A stretch of 64,000 nucleotides of DNA, from contig NZ_CP104285.1 of the NCBI RefSeq assembly GCF_025244905.1, positions 2,046,001 to 2,110,000 on the forward strand. The letters are read 5' to 3'. Positions 10,376 to 19,919 of this stretch are shown one piece after another; the first letter of the stretch is position 1; each line of letters starts with the position of its first letter. The DNA is from Enterobacter mori. Lineage in GTDB: Bacteria; Pseudomonadota; Gammaproteobacteria; Enterobacterales; Enterobacteriaceae. The notes under the pieces were generated by a model. It was not told where the DNA came from, made no database searches, and was given only the letters and a program-made list of their open reading frames with translations. Made by a program: the position numbers and the translations under genes.

Positions 10376-11242
10376 ATGAGCAGCATTGATAAAAGCGGAA
10401 CGTACGCGCTCGGCACGCGAACGGTTAAACGACTGGGCTATGGCGCGATGCAGCTTGCCGGGCCGGGCGTGTTTGGCCCACCGAAGGATAAGCAGGCCGC
10501 GCTGGAGGTGCTCCGCGAAGCGGTGGCCGCGGGTGTGAATCATATCGATACCAGCGATTTTTACGGCCCGCACGTGACTAACCAACTGATCCGCGAGGCG
10601 CTTCATCCTTACCGGGACGATCTGACCATCGTGACCAAAATCGGAGCCCGCCGCGACGACAAAGGTGCCTGGCTCCCGGCCTTTTCCGCGCAGGAACTGA
10701 CTCAGGCGGTGCATGATAATCTGCGCAACCTGCAGCTGGACGTACTGGATGTGGTCAATCTGCGGATCATGTTTAGCGCCCACGGTCCTGCAGAAGGATC
10801 GATTGCTGAACCGTTGTCCACGCTGGCGGAGCTGCAACAGCAGGGGCTGGTTCGCCATATTGGATTGAGCAACGTCACTGCCTCTCAGGTCGCCGAGGCG
10901 CAGAAAATGGTGTCCGTGGTGTGCGTGCAGAACATGTACAACATTGTGAATCGCGGTGATGATTCGCTGGTGAAAACGCTTGCGCAGCAAGGGATTGCCT
11001 ATGTGCCATTCTTCCCACTGGGCGGTTTCACGCCGCTGCAATCTTCCGGGCTGCAGACGGTTGCGGATGCGCTGGGGGCAACGGCAATGCAGGTTGCCCT
11101 GGCGTGGCTGTTGCAACGTTCTCCGAACATCCTGCTGATCCCCGGAACGTCCTCCGTGGCGCATCTGCAGCAAAACCTTGCCGCCGGGGATCTGGTGTTA
11201 CCGCCGGACGCGCTGGACACGCTGAATTCACTGGTGGATTAA
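10376..11242 (+). CDS. pdxI: Pyridoxal reductase PdxI (YdbC), aldo-keto reductase
   Basis: PdxI is an NADPH-dependent aldo-keto reductase that reduces pyridoxal to pyridoxine in vitamin B6 salvage. The 288-residue protein has GYGAMQLAGPGVFGPP near the start, the catalytic Asp/Tyr region HIDTSDFYGPH, the catalytic Lys in IVTKIGARR, and the cofactor-binding IPGTSSVAHLQQN near the end. It follows E. coli YdbC closely. AGGAAGG at 10364-10370 points to the ATG at 10376 rather than the in-frame ATG at 10361. It stands alone, transcribed away from the chemoreceptor. Confidence 0.93.
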   Translation: MSSIDKSGTYALGTRTVKRLGYGAMQLAGPGVFGPPKDKQAALEVLREAVAAGVNHIDTSDFYGPHVTNQLIREALHPYRDDLTIVTKIGARRDDKGAWLPAFSAQELTQAVHDNLRNLQLDVLDVVNLRIMFSAHGPAEGSIAEPLSTLAELQQQGLVRHIGLSNVTASQVAEAQKMVSVVCVQNMYNIVNRGDDSLVKTLAQQGIAYVPFFPLGGFTPLQSSGLQTVADALGATAMQVALAWLLQRSPNILLIPGTSSVAHLQQNLAAGDLVLPPDALDTLNSLVD

Positions 11243-11280
11243 GCGATAACAGAATACCGCCTGCCAGATGAAGCCCTGGC

Positions 11281-11490
11281 TTAGTCTGCCGCAGGCGTCA
11301 TCTGGTTATTCTGCCGGTGAAGCGCTAACGCTTCCGCCACAATCTCTTGCTTACTTTTGCGGGTTTCATAGGCGGTGGTTCTGATGTACTCCATCAGGTC
11401 GGGATCGATGCGGGCGCTCAACATCCTGAGATCGGCCTCCTTTGCTAAACCGCGAGCAACGCGTTTGTCGGGATAATCACGGGCTGGCAT
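11281..11490 (-). CDS. Ribbon-helix-helix DNA-binding protein
   Basis: This 69-residue protein has the shape of a ribbon-helix-helix repressor: a strand (RMLSARID, about residues 22-29), a helix (PDLMEYIRTTAYETR) and a second helix (KSKQEIVAEALALH). Such proteins are often antitoxins or small repressors, but no toxin-like frame lies beside it, so it appears solitary. GGAGG precedes the ATG by about 9 bases. The upstream 200 bases are AT-rich and could hold its operator. Confidence 0.72.
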   Translation of the reverse strand: MPARDYPDKRVARGLAKEADLRMLSARIDPDLMEYIRTTAYETRKSKQEIVAEALALHRQNNQMTPAAD

Positions 11491-11702
11491 AGAAAACGTC
11501 CTCCAAAAAGTCTTGTTAATTCGTGCTGTAAAATATGCATTAGTCTAAATTTAAAGTCAATCGTTAGTGTTTTTATAGTGATTGTTTTAATTGAATCCCA
11601 ATGAAAGTCATCGATAAGTCATTTATTTAAAGATAGCATGGTTATTTTTATTATTGTCGACCATGCTATTTATCATCATAACCCTGTAGGGTAGATACGT
11701 TG

Positions 11703-13226
11703 ATGCGTAACACTTTTGTGCCTGTCGCAGCAGCAGTAGCCATTTTTATTGCGGGTATTTTTATCCTCAATATTCAACTCTGGTATTCAGCACGGGCCGA
11801 CAGTCAGTCGGGAGCCCGATACGCTGTAAGCGATATTAATGACATTCTTGACGAGGCGCGTGTTGCCGCCCGAACGGCGACGGAAATTATCGTCAAGGGG
11901 TGCGATGCAGAAGGGCAGTACCAGCTGGGTACGGAGGCCGCTCTTCAGCCACATCTCAGAACCATCGTCATCATCAGGCAGGGACAGCCCTGGTGTTCAT
12001 CTCTGCCGGGAAATCGCGTTTTATTGCGGCATGTTAATACGTTACCCGATGTTCCCTTATTTCTTGTTCCGGCAGGTGATACGGTAAACGGGCAGCCGGT
12101 TTTGCTCTTTCAGACCCGGTTTGCAGAAAACCGTATTATCGTGACGATCAGCGATCGCCATATCCGGGATGTGTTAAGCACGCCGTTAAAGCACGTGAAT
12201 TACTCATTAGTGGTGGGCGGGAACGCAATTGACGCCTCTGGCGAACTGCACGTCACGCCTCCCGGCGAACATCAGGCCAGACAGGTTTATTCTGAACAAT
12301 ATTCCTATAGCATCCGATACAACCCTGCGCCTTTTTTCAGTCTGAAAAGACTTCTTAGCCAGGGGGGAGGCATACTCTTTTTCTTACTGCTGGTTGCCGG
12401 TATTGCGGCTTATGTTCTGTATAAGTACCTGAACAAACACACGCTTCCTGAAGAATCACTTCGCAGTGCAATTGCGAAGAGAGAAATCATTCCGTTTTAC
12501 CAGCCCGTGGTTAACGGCAGGGAGGGCACGCTGCGGGGCGTGGAGGTTCTGGCAAGATGGAAACACCCCAAAGCGGGTTATATTTCACCCGGCGCATTCA
12601 TTCCGATTGCTGAAAAATCGGGGCTGATTGTTTCCCTCACGCAAAGCCTGATGGCGCAGGTGGTGACGCAAATGAATGCCATCTCCAGTAAGCTTCCGGA
12701 AGGTTTTCATATCGGGATTAACTTCAGCGCTTCCCATATCGCGATGCCTGGCTTCGTGGACGAATGCCTGAAATATAAAAATAGCTTCGTCAGAAAGGAT
12801 TTAAACCTTGTGATTGAGGTGACAGAGCGAGAGCCGCTGGATATTGATGAACGCCTCGTGCAGACCCTGAACGTGCTCCACGAAAATGGTTTTGCCATAG
12901 CCCTGGATGACTTTGGTACTGGCTATTCCGGGCTCTCTTATCTGCACGATCTGCATATCGATTACATCAAGATTGACCACAGCTTCGTCAGCAGAGTCAA
13001 TGAACATGAGGACTCCACCCGGATCCTCGATTGCGTTTTGGATTTGGCGCGTAAGCTCTCCATCAGTATTGTGGCGGAAGGCGTTGAGACGAAGGCGCAG
13101 TTAGACTATCTCAACCGGAATAACATCGTATACCAGCAGGGATACTACTTCTTTAGACCGGTCGCCTTTACCGGGCTTATCCATATTTTGCTGTCTAAAC
13201 CCAACGTGAAGGTCGTGGTGGAGTGA
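11703..13226 (+). CDS. CSS-motif EAL-domain c-di-GMP phosphodiesterase
   Basis: This 507-residue membrane enzyme should degrade cyclic di-GMP. It has an N-terminal membrane helix (about 5-26), a periplasmic CSS domain with PWCSSLPG near residue 98 (a Cys whose redox state controls such enzymes through DsbA/DsbB), a second helix near 222-245, and a cytoplasmic EAL domain. Catalytic motifs are all present: EVLARW (EAL variant), NFSASH, EVTERE, DDFGTGYSG, KIDHSF, AEGVET and QGYYFFRP. The ATG at 11703 follows a TTG that could also start. It resembles E. coli PdeB/PdeC/PdeN types; which one is uncertain. Confidence 0.92.
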   Translation: MRNTFVPVAAAVAIFIAGIFILNIQLWYSARADSQSGARYAVSDINDILDEARVAARTATEIIVKGCDAEGQYQLGTEAALQPHLRTIVIIRQGQPWCSSLPGNRVLLRHVNTLPDVPLFLVPAGDTVNGQPVLLFQTRFAENRIIVTISDRHIRDVLSTPLKHVNYSLVVGGNAIDASGELHVTPPGEHQARQVYSEQYSYSIRYNPAPFFSLKRLLSQGGGILFFLLLVAGIAAYVLYKYLNKHTLPEESLRSAIAKREIIPFYQPVVNGREGTLRGVEVLARWKHPKAGYISPGAFIPIAEKSGLIVSLTQSLMAQVVTQMNAISSKLPEGFHIGINFSASHIAMPGFVDECLKYKNSFVRKDLNLVIEVTEREPLDIDERLVQTLNVLHENGFAIALDDFGTGYSGLSYLHDLHIDYIKIDHSFVSRVNEHEDSTRILDCVLDLARKLSISIVAEGVETKAQLDYLNRNNIVYQQGYYFFRPVAFTGLIHILLSKPNVKVVVE

Positions 13227-13321
13227 CTTGTACAGGCGATGGCTAAATTAAATCCGCTCAAACTTCAACGCGTTTGGGTTCGCCTCCGGAAATGACCTTG
13301 ATCCTTGTCCATAATCCGTAA

Positions 13322-13341
13322 TACTGTATTTATATACAGTA
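13322..13341 (+). promoter_or_regulatory. LexA box of umuDC
   Basis: TACTGTATTTATATACAGTA contains the LexA core CTGT-N8-ACAG at 13324-13339. It differs by a single central base from the strong umuDC-type operator and ends 18 bases before the umuD ATG, so umuDC should be tightly SOS-controlled. Confidence 0.95.
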
Positions 13342-13359
13342 TCTGGCGAGAAAGGCATT

Positions 13360-13794
13360 ATGGACACTCTCTTTTCTTATCACCAAAAACAAATCATTGA
13401 ATTACCTTTATTTTTAGAACGTGTTGCCTGTGGTTTCCCGAGCCCGGCGCAGGATTACGTGGAGGATCGTCTCGATCTTAACCGGCTGGCAGTGAGACAC
13501 CCCAGTGCGACCTATTTTATCAAGGTGAGTGGAGACTCCATGATTGGGGCGGGAATTAGCGACGGCGATCTGCTGGTGGTGGATCGTTCGTTAAATGCCG
13601 AACATGGGGATATCGTCGTGGCGTCGGTCGCCGGTGAGTTTACGGTGAAAGAGCTACAGACCCGCCCGGTTCTGAGGCTAATGCCACATAATGTCCGCTA
13701 TCAACCGATCACCTTTCAGTCCGAAGAGGAGCTGCAGATCTTCGGCGTCGTCACCCACACGCTCAAAACGCATAAACATGTTCGCGCTGGTTGA
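13360..13794 (+). CDS. umuD: Translesion polymerase V subunit UmuD
   Basis: UmuD cuts itself with RecA help to UmuD', which joins UmuC to form DNA polymerase V. The 144-residue protein has the Cys24-Gly25 cleavage site in VACGFPSP, the nucleophile Ser60 in [11 protein letters not shown] and the general base Lys97 in GEFTVKELQ, the LexA-like Ser/Lys pair. It is about five residues longer at the C-terminus than E. coli UmuD. Its last 17 bases overlap umuC, and a LexA box sits directly upstream. Confidence 0.97.
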   Translation: MDTLFSYHQKQIIELPLFLERVACGFPSPAQDYVEDRLDLNRLAVRHPSATYFIKVSGDSMIGAGISDGDLLVVDRSLNAEHGDIVVASVAGEFTVKELQTRPVLRLMPHNVRYQPITFQSEEELQIFGVVTHTLKTHKHVRAG

Positions 13795-15040
13795 TGTGAA
13801 CAGCTTCTATGCCTCCTGCGAGCGGGTGTTCCGTCCCGATCTGGAAGGGAAACCCATCGTGGTGGTGTCCAATAACGACGGCTGCATTATTTCACTGTCG
13901 CGAGAGGCAAAGCAGTTCGGCATCAAAATGGGTGAGCCGTATTTTAAGTTCAAAGAGAAGGGCTACCCGTCGCGGGTTTACGTCTTTAGCTCGAACTATG
14001 CGCTGTATGCCGATCTCAGCAGTCGGGTCATGCAGACGCTGACCGATCTCGCCCCGGCAATAGAGATTTACTCCATCGATGAGGCGTTCGTAAACGTTTC
14101 AGGGGTAAGCCATTGCCTGTCGCTGGAAACGTTCTGTCACCAGATGCGCACGCAGGTATTTAAAAATACGGGCTTAACCGTTGGCGTCGGTATTGCCCCG
14201 ACAAAAACGCTGGCAAAGCTGGCTAACTATGCGGCGAAACGGTGGGCCAGCACAGGCGGCGTGGTCGATCTCTCAGGCCGCGAGCGGCAGCGTAAACTGC
14301 TGGAAAAGGTTCCGGTAGAGGAGGTGTGGGGGGTAGGGCGACGTATTACGAAAAAACTGAACGCGATGGGCATTACCACGGCGCTGGAGCTGGCGGAGGC
14401 CTCCTCGTGGGTCATTCGCAAACATTTTAACGTGGTACTGGAGCGTACGGCGCGCGAGCTTCGCGGTGAGCCCTGTCTTGACCTTGAAGAGTACACCCCC
14501 ACGAAGCAGCAAATCATCTGTAGCCGTTCGTTTGGTCACCGTATTACGCAATACGAAGAGATGCACCAGGCCATTTGCGCCTACGCGGAACGCGCCGCGG
14601 AAAAACTGCGCGGCGAGCATCAGTATTGCCGCTTTATCAGCGTGTTTGTGCGCACCAGCCCGCATGCTGAAAACGAAATTTATTACGGCAATCAGGCTTC
14701 TGTCACCTTGATGACGCCCACCAATGACTCGCGCGATATCATCCGCGCCGCCACGGAGGCGCTGGGGCGGATATGGCTCGATGGATATCGCTATATGAAA
14801 GCCGGGGTAATGTTGGCGGACTTTTTCAGCAGCGGCGTCGCCCAGCTTAATTTGTTTGACGATAATCGCCTGCGCGCCAACAGCGCGGCGCTGATGGAGA
14901 TGATCGACAGCCTAAATCATTCCGGCAAAGGGAAGATATGGTTCGCCGGGCAGGGTATTGAGAAATCCTGGGCGATGAAGCGTGAGATGCTGTCACCGGC
15001 CTATACGACGCGGTACACCGATTTGCCGGTGGCAAAGTAG
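13778..15040 (+). CDS. umuC: DNA polymerase V catalytic subunit UmuC
   Basis: UmuC is the Y-family polymerase that copies past damaged bases during the SOS response. The 420-residue protein begins [20 protein letters not shown] with the first metal-binding Asp, has the catalytic SIDE acids in [14 protein letters not shown] near residue 101, a helix-hairpin-helix region around [12 protein letters not shown], and a beta-clamp-binding peptide QLNLFD near residue 357. The ATG at 13778 lies inside the end of umuD (17-base overlap), implying coupled translation. The frame is open further upstream but the family start is clear. Confidence 0.97.
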   Translation: MFALVDVNSFYASCERVFRPDLEGKPIVVVSNNDGCIISLSREAKQFGIKMGEPYFKFKEKGYPSRVYVFSSNYALYADLSSRVMQTLTDLAPAIEIYSIDEAFVNVSGVSHCLSLETFCHQMRTQVFKNTGLTVGVGIAPTKTLAKLANYAAKRWASTGGVVDLSGRERQRKLLEKVPVEEVWGVGRRITKKLNAMGITTALELAEASSWVIRKHFNVVLERTARELRGEPCLDLEEYTPTKQQIICSRSFGHRITQYEEMHQAICAYAERAAEKLRGEHQYCRFISVFVRTSPHAENEIYYGNQASVTLMTPTNDSRDIIRAATEALGRIWLDGYRYMKAGVMLADFFSSGVAQLNLFDDNRLRANSAALMEMIDSLNHSGKGKIWFAGQGIEKSWAMKREMLSPAYTTRYTDLPVAK

Positions 15041-15047
15041 AAGGCGG

Positions 15048-15944
15048 CTATTTTGTGGTTTCATGCGTCGCGATCTCAGGCAGTAACTGCTCAATCACGC
15101 TAACGACCTTTCTGACGCGCTGCGGAATAAAGCGGGCGTCAGGATAAACGGCATAGAGGAAGCGATCGGGTAGCCGCCAGTCGGGCAGCACCGGTACCAG
15201 CGTGCCCGCTTGCAGCGCGCGGGCCGCGAGCGGTCGCTGCAAGCCGCCGATACCAATACCGGACGCCAGCGCCTGCAGCAGCGCGTCGCTGGTGTTGGCA
15301 CGGAAAACGGTATTCACGTTGACCTCGACCGTTTCCTCGTCAGAAATCAGACGCAGGGGGGCATCCAGCGGAATACCGCTGAACCGGACGTGTGGCAGCG
15401 TCGCCAGCTCGCTGATGGCGTGTACCGCCTGAAAATCGGGAGCGGCAAACAGCGCGGCTTCAATCCGCGCCAGCACGCGAGCCGCGTGCGCCAGCGGAGG
15501 TTCACTGCTCAGCCGTATCGCGACATCCACGCCTTCCGTTACCAGATCGGCGAGGCGGTCATCCAGGGAAATCATCAACTGCAGTTCGGGGTGCAGGCGC
15601 TGTAGCTCCAGCAGATGCGGCAAAAAGATTTGGCCCAGGCCGCTCGGTAACTGGACATGGACGCGTCCCTGAACGCTATGATCGACAGGATGTAAACGCC
15701 TCTCCGCTTCCCCCATGGCGTCCAGCACAAGCTGCATATCACGCCGGTAACGTTCACCCTGTTCGGTCAGCTTCATCGTACGCGTCGTACGGTGCAGCAA
15801 TACCACACCCAGCGATTCCTCAAGCGCCGCGATCTGTTGACTGACGGCGGACTGCTTAATACCGGTCTGACGGGCGGCCGCAGAAAACGAGCCCGCTTCA
15901 GCGACGCGTAGAAAGGTAGAAATGGCAGTGAGCTTGTTATTCAT
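15048..15944 (-). CDS. LysR-type regulator, likely of the adjacent SDR gene
   Basis: This 298-residue protein has a LysR winged helix (ISTFLRVAEAGSFSAAARQT, then GIKQSAVSQQIAALEESLGV) and an effector domain ending FIPQRVRKVVSVIEQLLPEI, typical of the CrgA-type subgroup that controls a divergent oxidoreductase gene. It is transcribed away from the SDR gene at 16042, with under 100 bases between starts. Its stop is only 8 bases from the umuC stop (convergent). No specific name is supported. Confidence 0.88.
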   Translation of the reverse strand: MNNKLTAISTFLRVAEAGSFSAAARQTGIKQSAVSQQIAALEESLGVVLLHRTTRTMKLTEQGERYRRDMQLVLDAMGEAERRLHPVDHSVQGRVHVQLPSGLGQIFLPHLLELQRLHPELQLMISLDDRLADLVTEGVDVAIRLSSEPPLAHAARVLARIEAALFAAPDFQAVHAISELATLPHVRFSGIPLDAPLRLISDEETVEVNVNTVFRANTSDALLQALASGIGIGGLQRPLAARALQAGTLVPVLPDWRLPDRFLYAVYPDARFIPQRVRKVVSVIEQLLPEIATHETTK

Positions 15945-16041
15945 TTAATGATTCTGCTTATAAGTGCCATCGGTTTCAGGGGATATCTTCAGAAAAAATA
16001 ATATATCACACTGCACCTGTCACCCTTTCCGGAGAAACACC

Positions 16042-17097
16042 ATGAATAAGATGCAGCAACGCAACGTCGCCCTGGTCGCGGGTGCCAGCGGCATTGTCGG
16101 CAGACAGCTGGTTAATACACTTCTGCACCATCAGTGGGAGGTGATCGGCCTCAGTCGCCACGCGGTAACCCATCCGGACGGCATTCCCGTGGTGAACGTC
16201 GATTTACTGGATGCACAGGACACTGCACGGGCGCTGCACGCCCTGAACGGTGTCACCCACATTTTTTACAGCGCCTGGGCGAACGCGGCGAACTGGACAG
16301 ATATGGTTGAGCCGAACGTCACCATGCTGCGTAATCTGGTCAGCACCTTCGAAAAAACGGCACCTTTGCAGACGGTAAGCCTGATGCAGGGGTACAAAGT
16401 CTACGGTGCGCATCTGGGACCGTTTAAAACCCCGGCGCGGGAAAGCGATCCCGGCGTAGCGGGTGCCGAATTTAACGCCGCGCAGCTCACGTGGCTCAGC
16501 CAGTTTCAGCGGGGGAAACGCTGGCACTGGAATGCCATCAGGCCGGGCGTGGTGGGGAGTGGGGTACCGGGCAATGCCATGAACCTTGCGCTGAGCATCG
16601 CTCTGTACGCCTCCCTGTGTAAGGCGCTGGGTTTACCGCTGCGTTTTCCCGGTTCGGAACAGACCTGGCACAGCATCGTGGATCATACCGACGCCGGGCT
16701 GCTGGCCGAGGCAACGCTGTGGGCCGCCACGTCACCTGAGGCACAGAATCAGGCGTTCAACGTGAATAATGGCGATATCTGGCGCTGGAGCGAGCTGTGG
16801 CCGCGTATCGCACGCTGGTTTGAACTGGACTCTGCGCCGCCGGTGAGGTTGTCATTTCATCAGCTTTTTAATGACTATCGCGGCGTATGGCGCGAGCTTG
16901 CCGGAGAGCGGCTGGTGGAAGCGGATATTATGCAGCTGAGCGACGGGCGGTTTGCCGATTTTGTCTTTAGCTGGAACTACGACATGTTTGGGGACGGGAG
17001 CAAGCTGCGCAGGGCGGGCTTTATGCAAATGCAGGCCACCGATGAGATGTTTTTCCGCCTGTTCGCGCAGCTGAGAGCCGCGCGGATTATTCCCTGA
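16042..17097 (+). CDS. Extended SDR / PRISE-type NAD(P)-dependent reductase
   Basis: The 351-residue protein opens with a Rossmann motif (VALVAGASGIVGRQLVN) and carries MQGYKVYGAHLGPF near residue 114, with the YKxYG pattern of progesterone 5-beta-reductase/iridoid-synthase-like (PRISE) reductases. That family reduces activated C=C bonds with NADPH; the bacterial substrate is unknown. The ATG at 16042 has GGAG upstream. The long upstream extension of the frame is not supported. The divergent LysR gene is its probable regulator. Confidence 0.82.
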   Translation: MNKMQQRNVALVAGASGIVGRQLVNTLLHHQWEVIGLSRHAVTHPDGIPVVNVDLLDAQDTARALHALNGVTHIFYSAWANAANWTDMVEPNVTMLRNLVSTFEKTAPLQTVSLMQGYKVYGAHLGPFKTPARESDPGVAGAEFNAAQLTWLSQFQRGKRWHWNAIRPGVVGSGVPGNAMNLALSIALYASLCKALGLPLRFPGSEQTWHSIVDHTDAGLLAEATLWAATSPEAQNQAFNVNNGDIWRWSELWPRIARWFELDSAPPVRLSFHQLFNDYRGVWRELAGERLVEADIMQLSDGRFADFVFSWNYDMFGDGSKLRRAGFMQMQATDEMFFRLFAQLRAARIIP

Positions 17098-17172
17098 CCG
17101 TAAGGGTTGTTGTCATAAACGATCGGCGCGTTATACTCACGCGTTAATAAAAAGGTATGGCGGGGCAGAGGG

Positions 17173-17619
17173 ATGCACGAGAGTTTAAAAATGATATCAG
17201 TCGCGCTGCCCCTCATTGCGTTTTTCATTCTGTTAAGCTTTTTTGTCAGACGCATTCGCCAGGCAAAACGGATCATTTCAGATCGTAACGGGATGAAAAA
17301 GATATCTGCCAACCCCTCACTATTTGGCGGTAATGCAGGTAAAACCTGGTTTTATGATGACCTGTTTTTATATGAAGTTAAAAAAAACGCCACCCGTAAG
17401 ATCGCACTGGCTAACATCATTAAAATCGGGCCGGGAAATACCGAGATAAATAGCAGAAGGGTCTGGATTGTTATTTACCGTGATGGTGCTAATGAAAAGC
17501 AGGTGCAATTTTATAACAATCTTACCCTCTGGAATCACAACTTTACGGCTTTTCTGGCAGCGATAAAAAGTGCCAATCCTGACGCTGTCGTTAAAGAACG
17601 CGCAATCCTCAATTTGTGA
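17173..17619 (+). CDS. Single-helix membrane-anchored protein, unknown function
   Basis: I do not recognise this 148-residue protein. It has one hydrophobic helix near residues 7-25, a basic stop-transfer stretch (RRIRQAKR) and a C-terminal domain of about 110 residues with alternating strand-like segments (KTWFYDDLFLYEV, RVWIVIYRDG), facing the cytoplasm if the positive-inside rule holds. The ATG at 17191 is a possible alternative start with GAGAG upstream. Base composition is poorer in GC than the SDR gene before it, suggesting separate ancestry. Confidence 0.6.
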   Translation: MHESLKMISVALPLIAFFILLSFFVRRIRQAKRIISDRNGMKKISANPSLFGGNAGKTWFYDDLFLYEVKKNATRKIALANIIKIGPGNTEINSRRVWIVIYRDGANEKQVQFYNNLTLWNHNFTAFLAAIKSANPDAVVKERAILNL

Positions 17620-17685
17620 AAAACAACCGCAGACGGTGTGCGGACGCCGCTCTTGTGCAGCGTCCACAGCATCAGGGTTAAGGGC

Positions 17686-17838
17686 TTACTCAACCGCTAA
17701 CGCATTGACGATCTCCGCCACGCTTTTCACGCTGCGGATGTTCCCAATCCCCGTGCCGAGCGCGATATAGCCGTCATCGGTGTTGCCTTCGAGCATGCCA
17801 AGACGCAGGCCCCGTAATCCCCCCATCGCTTTTGCGGC
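17686..17838 (-). pseudogene. C-terminal remnant of a nitronate monooxygenase
   Basis: The minus strand encodes LRGLRLGMLEGNTDDGYIAL and then GTGIGNIRSVKSVAEIVNAL before a TAA at 17688-17686. This is the usual C-terminal end of NMO-family (2-nitropropane dioxygenase) flavoenzymes. Only about 50 of roughly 320 residues remain. Upstream on the minus strand the sequence runs directly into the remains of a LysR gene on the other strand, so the 5' part was lost by deletion. Confidence 0.65.
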
Positions 17839-18295
17839 GCTGCGGGTGGGCGAACTGGACGACGGCGATTATATCGCGAGAAAAGTGGGGGACATCAAAA
17901 TTACGACCTGTGCCAGTCCGGCCTGGCTGGCACAACACGGCACGCCAGAAACGCTGGATGATTTACACAAACATCAGGCCATCAACTGGGTGAATAACAA
18001 CAGCAGACAAATCCATCCGTGGACGTTTACGACGCCGGAAGGCATCGCGGAGATTAAACTTCCCGGTAAACTTGTCGTGGACAACTCCGAAGCCTACATT
18101 GCGGCAGGTCTGGCCGGGCTGGGGTTAATGCAGGGGATGAATCTCTTTCTCCAGCCTTACATTGACCGCGGCCTTCTGGTTGAGGTTCTACCAGAGCATC
18201 GCTCTCCGGACCGCAAACTGTCGCTTCTCTACCCACACCGTCATCTCTCCCGCAAGGTGCGGGTCTTTACCGAGTGGCTGGAGAGTCTGGTGTGA
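17839..18295 (+). pseudogene. C-terminal half of a LysR-type regulator
   Basis: From about 17839 the plus strand encodes ALRVGELDDGDYIARKVGDI, AYIAAGLAGLGLMQGMNLFL and HRHLSRKVRVFTEWLESLV, the effector-domain C-terminal half of a LysR regulator of the CrgA type. No DNA-binding domain precedes it; the sequence instead joins the tail of a nitronate monooxygenase gene on the opposite strand. An ATG at 17780 keeps the frame open but reads through the junction. It should be non-functional as a regulator. Confidence 0.75.
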
Positions 18296-18360
18296 AAACA
18301 GCCGGTTCATGACACAGCGCGCCAATTTGTTCCACGGCGTTCAGCAGGCGGGGCGAAGGA

Positions 18361-18708
18361 TTATTTCTTCTTATTCATCATCGCTTTTAAATCGGCAAAC
18401 GGGTTAAAGGTGGCGACGCCCACGTCTTTTTGCGCGTCTTCCCCGGCGACCACGGTGGTGCCGTACTGATCCGCTTCGGTGTATTTCGAGTGCTCGTGAT
18501 CGTGGCAAAACAGGCACAACAGTTCCCAGTTGCTGCCATCTTCCGGATTGTTGGTATGGTCGTGATCGATATGGTGAACCGTAAGTTCACGCAGGTTGGA
18601 ATAGACAAACTCCCGTGAGCAACGTCCACACACCCATGGGTAGATTTTTAATGCTTTTTCGCGGTAGCCGCTTTCCAGCCGCGCGTAGTTTTTGGGGATC
18701 AAAGCCAT
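18361..18708 (-). CDS. yajD: HNH-family nuclease-like protein YajD
   Basis: The 115-residue protein matches E. coli YajD in length and sequence. It has an HNH-type zinc/metal fold: CGRCSREF (Cys pair near residues 27-30), LTVHHIDHDHTNNPEDGSNW (HH plus N) and LLCLFCHDHEH. HNH proteins usually cut or bind nucleic acid; the cellular role of YajD is not known to me. The 65 bases downstream separate it from the LysR remnant. Confidence 0.92.
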   Translation of the reverse strand: MALIPKNYARLESGYREKALKIYPWVCGRCSREFVYSNLRELTVHHIDHDHTNNPEDGSNWELLCLFCHDHEHSKYTEADQYGTTVVAGEDAQKDVGVATFNPFADLKAMMNKKK

Positions 18709-18886
18709 TGCCGATTTTACCTGCCATGAAAAGAGTGGGGAATATTATATCCCATTATGGCGCGTAATGACGTCCCGCTCAATTCTGTCAATTTATTTGA
18801 ATCACTCCGTTAAATAAACGCCATTTATTCTCACCCGGTAATGCGTAAAGTAGGTACAACGCAAAGCATTATCAGGACACAGAGCC

Positions 18887-19909
18887 ATGAAAAAGATCGG
18901 TTTTTTATCGTTTGGTCACTGGACGCCGTCGCCGCAGTCCGGTACGCGCTCGGCGTCAGACACGCTGCTGCAGTCTATCGATTTGGCCGTGGCGGCCGAA
19001 GAGCTGGGAGCAGACGGTGCCTATTTCCGCGTACACCACTTTGCCCGCCAGCTGAGCTCACCGTTCCCCTTACTGGCGGCGATAGGTGCAAAAACCAAAC
19101 GTATTGAAATCGGTACGGGCGTGATCGACATGCGCTATGAAAACCCGATGTATATGGCGGAGGACGCGGGGGCTGCGGATCTGATTTCCGGCGGTCGCTT
19201 GCAGCTTGGCATCAGCCGCGGCTCGCCGGAGCAGGTCATTGATGGCTGGCGTCATTTCGGCTATGTCCCGCAGGAAGGGGAAGACGAATCGGATATGGCG
19301 CGCCGTCATACCGAGGTGCTGCTGGAGGTGCTGCGCGGTGAAGGGTTTGCAAAACCGAATCCACAGCCGATGTTTCCGAACCCGCCAGGATTACTTCGTC
19401 TGGAGCCGCATTCCGAAGGCTTACGGGACCGTATCTGGTGGGGCGCGGGTTCGAATGCGACCGCGGTATGGGCCGCTAACCTCGGAATGAATTTGCAAAG
19501 CTCCACGCTGAAAGACGATGAAACCGGCGAGCCGTTCCATATTCAGCAGGCAAAACAGATCCGCGCGTACCGGCAGGCCTGGGCTGACGCAGGGCATACC
19601 CGCCAGCCGCGCGTGTCGGTCAGCCGCAGCATTTTTGCCCTGATGGATGACCGCGACCGGATGTATTTCGGTTCAAGCCGCAATGAGAGTGATAGCGTGG
19701 GTTATCTTGATGAGAAAACGCGCGCCATTTTCGGTCGCAGCTACGCCGCAGAGCCTGACGCGCTAATCGAACAGTTGAAAAAGGATGAGGCCATCGCCGA
19801 GGCGGATACGCTCTTGCTGACCGTGCCAAACCAGCTGGGCGTGGACTATAACGCGCATGTTATTGAGTCCATTCTGAAGCATGTCGCACCGGAAATGGGC
19901 TGGAGATGA
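18887..19909 (+). CDS. Luciferase-like (LLM class) flavin-dependent oxidoreductase
   Basis: The 340-residue protein is a bacterial-luciferase-like TIM-barrel flavoenzyme. It opens MKKIGFLSFGHW, and shows the family AADLISGGRLQLGISRGSPE and a central IWWGAGSNATAVWAANLGMN. Such enzymes use reduced FMN or F420 with varied substrates; none can be assigned here. GGACACAGAGCC before the ATG is only a weak ribosome site. A strong hairpin follows the stop. Confidence 0.85.
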   Translation: MKKIGFLSFGHWTPSPQSGTRSASDTLLQSIDLAVAAEELGADGAYFRVHHFARQLSSPFPLLAAIGAKTKRIEIGTGVIDMRYENPMYMAEDAGAADLISGGRLQLGISRGSPEQVIDGWRHFGYVPQEGEDESDMARRHTEVLLEVLRGEGFAKPNPQPMFPNPPGLLRLEPHSEGLRDRIWWGAGSNATAVWAANLGMNLQSSTLKDDETGEPFHIQQAKQIRAYRQAWADAGHTRQPRVSVSRSIFALMDDRDRMYFGSSRNESDSVGYLDEKTRAIFGRSYAAEPDALIEQLKKDEAIAEADTLLLTVPNQLGVDYNAHVIESILKHVAPEMGWR

Positions 19910-19919
19910 TGTTCCGGGC

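Noticed and set aside
10289..11173. A 294-codon minus-strand frame over pdxI
   Set aside because: Antisense of the conserved aldo-keto reductase; it also crosses the chemoreceptor promoter.
18296..18360. Minus-strand stretch reading SPRLLNAVEQIGALCHEPAV between yajD and the LysR remnant
   Set aside because: Looks coding but is only about 20 residues, with no start or identifiable parent; too little to call a remnant.
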